DNA of 10,005 nt, taken from an uncultured Alphaproteobacteria bacterium (GTDB lineage Bacteria; Pseudomonadota; Alphaproteobacteria; CASFRQ01; SAAU01). The notes under the pieces are model-generated. The model saw nothing but the letters and a program-made list of their open reading frames with translations. It searched no databases and was not told where the DNA came from. Within the stretch, counting starts at the first letter, position 1, and every line of letters starts with the position of its first letter. The stretch is taken from contig CASFRQ010000016.1 in NCBI GenBank assembly GCA_949296785.1, positions 1 through 10,005 on the forward strand, read 5' to 3'. A program made the position numbers and the translations under genes. Shown here one piece after another: positions 6,934-10,005 of this stretch.

Positions 6934-7101
6934 CTATTTCATTTTCTTTTCTTCATATTCCACATGCTTGCGCACTTTCGGGTCATACTTACGCACTTTC
7001 ATCTTTTCCGGCTTTGTGCGCGGATTTTTAGAAGCGACATAAAAATGCCCTGTTCCGGCGGTGCTTTCAAGCTTAACTTGAATAACGGTTGCTTTTGCCA
7101 T
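6934..7101 (-). CDS. rpmG: 50S ribosomal protein L33
   Basis: This is a 55-residue ribosomal protein of the large subunit. The start MAKATVIQVKLESTAGTGHF, the central YVASKNPRTKPEKM and the end KYDPKVRKHVEYEEKKMK follow the L33 family closely, in the style of alphaproteobacteria. It has no CxxC pairs, so it is the zinc-independent form. The gene is short enough to be missed by length-filtered gene finding. On the minus strand GAGGG (complement of 7107-7111) lies five bases before the ATG, and the gene has a good promoter upstream and a strong terminator downstream. It is therefore a single-gene transcription unit, divergent from the efflux operon. Being essential-class housekeeping, it is expected to be strongly and constitutively expressed. 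Confidence 0.96.
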   Translation of the reverse strand: MAKATVIQVKLESTAGTGHFYVASKNPRTKPEKMKVRKYDPKVRKHVEYEEKKMK

Positions 7102-7143
7102 TTTTTCCCTCTTTTTTTACACAAAAAACAAAACTTGAAAAGC

Positions 7144-7171
7144 ATCATACCCGTATCATAAAAAAAGTCAA
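7144..7171 (-). promoter_or_regulatory. rpmG promoter
   Basis: On the minus strand TTGACT (complement of 7166-7171) and TATGAT (complement of 7144-7149) are separated by 16 bases. Both hexamers match the housekeeping sigma consensus at five of six positions. The -10 box is about 40 bases before the start codon at 7101. Confidence 0.72.
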
Positions 7172-7186
7172 GAAAATAATTCTTGA
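7168..7186. repeat. Dyad between the divergent rpmG and efflux promoters
   Basis: TCAAGAA (7168-7174) and TTCTTGA (7180-7186) are perfect inverted copies with a five-base spacer. The left arm overlaps the -35 box of rpmG and the right arm overlaps the proposed -35 box of the efflux operon. It has the size and symmetry of an operator. Part of the symmetry comes from the two facing TTGA cores; the GAA/TTC extension is additional. Confidence 0.4.
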
Positions 7187-7211
7187 TTTTTTGATTATAT
7201 ATGTATATAAA
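7183..7211 (+). promoter_or_regulatory. Candidate promoter of the RND efflux operon
   Basis: TTGATT (7183-7188) and TATAAA (7206-7211) are separated by 17 bases, which implies a leader of roughly 90 bases. A second candidate is a perfect TATAAT at 7265-7270 with only a poor -35; it sits on a small dyad TATAC-TCCG-GTATA (7255-7268) that could be an operator. Which one is used cannot be decided from the sequence. Confidence 0.45.
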
Positions 7212-7308
7212 AATAAAATGTTTTTTATAGGCTTGTATAAATGTGAAAATTTGATATACTCCGGTATAATTTCAAATGTTGGGTTTTAATGTAAAGTAAG
7301 GAAAGAAA

Positions 7309-8514
7309 ATGTTGAAATTAAAAAATATAGCGGCACTTTTTTTAGCCTCTCTGACAGTGATGACGGCCGGCTGCAAAGATAAGTCGGTTGGACAGAAAAT
7401 TCAGGAAATCATGCCGTTTCAGGTGGCTGAAACAATTCAGGCGCAGATTTATCCGACTTTGAACTATGTGGCAAAGGTGGAGGCTAAGGATAAAGTGGAA
7501 TTGATGGCGCAAGTCAGCGGCTATCTTGAAAAAAGATTTTTTAAGGAAGGGGCTTTGGTAAAAAAAGGAGAGGTTCTTTACCAGATAGACCCGGCGCCGT
7601 ACCAGGCGCGTGTTCGTCAGGCCAAGGCTGATCTTGCTAAGGCGGAGGCGAACGCTAAAAATGCGAAAATTCAATATGATCGAGCGCAGAATCTTTTTAA
7701 AACAAAGAATATTTCGGAATCTAAACTGGATGATGCTCAAGCGGCTTATCTGACAAGCAATTCTGCGGTTCTTCAGGCAAAAGCTCAACTTGATTTGGCT
7801 GAAATTGATTTGCAGTATTCAACAATTAAAGCGCCGATTTCCGGACGCATTGGCAAATCCAACTTTTCGGAAGGCGAACTTATCGGGACCAGTTCCGGCG
7901 TTTTGGCGACGATTGTGAGTGTTGATCCAATTTACGCGTTATTTTCCATCAGTGAAAACGATGTCTTTCTTTTGACGGATATTTTGGGTAAGAACCGGGA
8001 TATTTCTTCGGTGGATGTGATGTTTAAATGGTCAAACGGACGGGAATATTCTCATGTCGGCGAGTTGAATTTTATAGACTCTTCTTTGAACGAATATGTC
8101 AATACATTGGAAATGCGGGCGATTTTCCCGAATCCTCAAGGGGCTTTGATTCCTGGGCAGTTTGGCAATGTTGAAATTAAAAAGAAAACACCGCAGACGG
8201 TTTTGCTTATTCCGCAGATTGCTTTGCAGCAGGATTTGCAGGGCCGTTATGTTTTGGTTGTCGGAGAAGGCAATAAACTTGAGTCCCGTCGTGTGACAAC
8301 CGGTGTTGAAAACGGTGAACTGATTGTGGTTACGGAAGGTTTGAAAAAAGGCGAAAAAGTTTTGGTGGAAGGCTTTCAAAAAGTTGTTCCCGGAATGGAA
8401 ATTAAGCCTGTTATGAAGGTGTTCTCTTTGGAAAAACAGGAAAAGCCCGTTTCTGAGGCCGAAAAAAGCGCTGAAAGTGGGAAACAAACCGTTCAAAAAG
8501 GAGATGCTCAATGA
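7309..8514 (+). CDS. RND efflux periplasmic adaptor lipoprotein (AcrA/MexA family)
   Basis: This 401-residue membrane-fusion protein would bridge an inner-membrane RND pump and an outer-membrane channel. A lipoprotein signal is visible: basic N-terminus, hydrophobic core, and TAGC with lipidation at Cys22 (the -3 position is Thr rather than the usual Leu). The first lipoyl half-motif V63...VSGYL...V.KGE..Y.IDP runs to residue 95, the alpha-helical hairpin rich in Ala and Lys covers about 98-165, and the second half-motif with IKAPISGRIG is at 173-182. The beta-barrel and membrane-proximal domains follow, with KKGEKVLVEG near the end. The last 30 residues are a charged, probably disordered tail. 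TAAGGA (7297-7302) lies six bases before the ATG. Its TGA overlaps the start of the transporter gene as ATGA, showing a coupled operon. The substrate cannot be told from the sequence. Confidence 0.94.
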   Translation: MLKLKNIAALFLASLTVMTAGCKDKSVGQKIQEIMPFQVAETIQAQIYPTLNYVAKVEAKDKVELMAQVSGYLEKRFFKEGALVKKGEVLYQIDPAPYQARVRQAKADLAKAEANAKNAKIQYDRAQNLFKTKNISESKLDDAQAAYLTSNSAVLQAKAQLDLAEIDLQYSTIKAPISGRIGKSNFSEGELIGTSSGVLATIVSVDPIYALFSISENDVFLLTDILGKNRDISSVDVMFKWSNGREYSHVGELNFIDSSLNEYVNTLEMRAIFPNPQGALIPGQFGNVEIKKKTPQTVLLIPQIALQQDLQGRYVLVVGEGNKLESRRVTTGVENGELIVVTEGLKKGEKVLVEGFQKVVPGMEIKPVMKVFSLEKQEKPVSEAEKSAESGKQTVQKGDAQ

Positions 8515-10005
8515 TTGTTGACGCATTTATTAAACGGCCGCGATTAGCGTCGGTCGTTTCCATCGTTCTGGTTCTGGGCGGGTTGCTTGCCATCAGGGCG
8601 ATTCCTTTGGAACAGTATCCGGATATCGCTCCGCCGCAGGTTTCCGTTTCGGCGATTTATCCGGGCGCCAGTTCCGATGTGGTGGAGGAGGCCGTTGCCC
8701 TTCCGATTGAAACGGCGGTTAACGGCGTTAAAGGCATGACTTACATGAGTTCATCGTCCAGCGATGACGGCTCATACAGCCTTACGATTACTTTTGAAGT
8801 CGGAACGGATCCGGATATCGCGGCGGTGAACGTACAGAACAGAATTAAAACCGTGGAATCAAAACTGCCGTCCGAAGTGACGCAGGAAGGGGTTTCTGTA
8901 ACGCCGAGACAGTCTTCATTCCTTCAGATGTTACAGGTTTATTCTCCGGACGGACGGTATGACGGGTCATTTTTGACAAACTACGTCAATCTGTATATGA
9001 AAGATGAGCTAGCCCGTGCGACTGGTGTTGGTGATGTGCATGTATTCAGTACTTTGGATTACAGTATGCGCGTTTGGCTGGATAATGACAGATTGAAAGC
9101 TTTAAAACTTTCCACTTCTGACATTTTAAACGCGATTAGAAGCCAGAATATTCAGGCGGCTGTCGGTCGAATCGGTTCTATGCCGGTAAAAGATGAACAG
9201 TTGTTCCAGATTTCTTTGACAACACAGGGGCGGTTTAAAACCGTTAAAGATTTTGAGGATATTATTATCCGCGCGAATCCGGATGGTTCCTATTTGTTGT
9301 TAAAGGATGTGGCGCGCGTTGAATTGGGGGCAAAGAGCGAAGAGCTTCAGACATTCTTTAATGGGACGCCTTCAACGGGTATCGCTATTTTCCAGACGCC
9401 GGGTTCCAATGCGGTGGAAGCGGCCGCGTCTATTGATCAGGTTCTTCAAAACTTGAAAAAATCCATGCCGGAAGGAATTGAAGTTGAAACCATGTATGAT
9501 GCGGCGGAGTTCGTAAAAGATTCTATTTATGAAATCGCCCAGACATTGATTGAAGGCTTCATTCTTGTTATTTTGATTATTTACCTGTTCTTGGGAAGTT
9601 TGAAGACGACTTTAATTCCTATGCTGGTTATCCCTGTGGCGTTAATCGGAGCGTTTGTCGGCATGATTGCCATGGGAGTGACTGCCAATACGATTTCCTT
9701 GCTGGCTTTGGTTCTGGCAATCGGTATCGTGGTAGACGACGCTATCGTGGTTGTGGAAGATGTGGAAGCCGTTATGTCGGAGCATCCGGAGATGTCTCCC
9801 GGTAAAGCGGTATCTTTCTCCATGAACAGAATTTCTGCTGCCGTGGTGGCGACGGGACTGGTGATGTTGGCTGTGTTCGTTCCGGTGGCTTTGGTACCGG
9901 GTATCAGCGGCATTTTGTATCGGCAGTTTGCTATTTCCATTTCCGGGGCTATGCTGATTTCGGTATTGAATGCTTTGACTTTGTCTCCGGCTTTGGCAAG
10001 GATTT
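8511..10005 (+). CDS. RND multidrug efflux transporter, HAE-1/AcrB family (5' half)
   Basis: This is a proton-driven inner-membrane pump subunit. The window ends inside the gene after about 498 codons, roughly half of the family's usual 1030-1050 residues. The N-terminus MIVDAFIKRP precedes TM1 (about 13-30), then LEQYPDIAPPQVSVSAIYPG, the standard HAE-1 opening. The periplasmic porter region includes VQNRI, GVSV, SFLQ, GVGDV and NAIRSQN. TM2 begins near residue 346 (EGFILVILIIYLF). TM4 carries the proton-relay pair D409-D410 in GIVVDDAIVVVEDVE, equivalent to AcrB D407/D408, so the pump should be active. TM5 and TM6 follow up to the edge. The start is firm: AAGGAG (8498-8503) lies seven bases upstream, and the ATG overlaps the adaptor stop. 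It acts with the adaptor; no channel gene is visible but one could lie beyond the window. Confidence 0.96.
   Translation, partial: MIVDAFIKRPRLASVVSIVLVLGGLLAIRAIPLEQYPDIAPPQVSVSAIYPGASSDVVEEAVALPIETAVNGVKGMTYMSSSSSDDGSYSLTITFEVGTDPDIAAVNVQNRIKTVESKLPSEVTQEGVSVTPRQSSFLQMLQVYSPDGRYDGSFLTNYVNLYMKDELARATGVGDVHVFSTLDYSMRVWLDNDRLKALKLSTSDILNAIRSQNIQAAVGRIGSMPVKDEQLFQISLTTQGRFKTVKDFEDIIIRANPDGSYLLLKDVARVELGAKSEELQTFFNGTPSTGIAIFQTPGSNAVEAAASIDQVLQNLKKSMPEGIEVETMYDAAEFVKDSIYEIAQTLIEGFILVILIIYLFLGSLKTTLIPMLVIPVALIGAFVGMIAMGVTANTISLLALVLAIGIVVDDAIVVVEDVEAVMSEHPEMSPGKAVSFSMNRISAAVVATGLVMLAVFVPVALVPGISGILYRQFAISISGAMLISVLNALTLSPALARI

Noticed and set aside
6964..7289. Two plus-strand open frames across rpmG and the divergent promoter region
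   Set aside because: They are antisense shadows of rpmG and its upstream region; rpmG on the opposite strand has a full family match, a promoter and a terminator.
1..10005. CRISPR arrays, tRNA or rRNA genes, insertion sequences, prophage genes
   Set aside because: Reading both strands by eye showed no regularly spaced repeats, no cloverleaf or rRNA signatures, and no transposase, integrase or phage proteins.

Overview
The window looks like a bacterial chromosome of moderate G+C (mid-40s % in genes by eye, clearly more A+T-rich between them). It is most likely an alphaproteobacterium. The support is a 55-residue cysteine-free L33 of the alphaproteobacterial type, an M16 peptidase close to the mitochondrial processing peptidase beta family, and a YsxC/EngB-type GTPase. 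The affiliation is an inference from family resemblance. TGA acts as a normal stop in several genes, so the standard bacterial code applies.

Layout. Bases 1-331 hold the 3' half of engB. A 476-base stretch with no convincing gene follows. Bases 808-3538 form a tight two-gene unit on the plus strand: a large signalling protein that joins an RsbW-like ATPase/kinase module, a response-regulator receiver and a SpoIIE-type PP2C phosphatase, then rsmE one base later. Bases 3662-4651 encode an unrecognised exported protein with six cysteines, a coiled coil and a Pro-rich tail, closed by a strong hairpin terminator. Bases 4765-6027 encode an M16 zinc peptidase. Bases 6028-6887 are an A+T-rich stretch of about 860 bases with hairpins and broken reading frames but no intact gene I can support.

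On the minus strand, rpmG (ribosomal protein L33, 6934-7101) has its own promoter and terminator. It is divergent from an RND efflux operon on the plus strand: a periplasmic adaptor lipoprotein (7309-8514) overlapping an HAE-1/AcrB-like transporter (8511 to the window end, incomplete). The two divergent promoters share a dyad that touches both -35 elements.

How they fit together. engB, rsmE and rpmG are ribosome-related housekeeping genes set among envelope and signalling genes. The adaptor and transporter would form two parts of a three-part efflux pump; no outer-membrane channel or local regulator is visible. The least explained items are the HATPase-REC-PP2C fusion with no visible STAS partner, the orphan six-cysteine exported protein, and the eroded-looking stretches at 332-807 and 6028-6887. 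I found no CRISPR array, insertion sequence, tRNA or rRNA.
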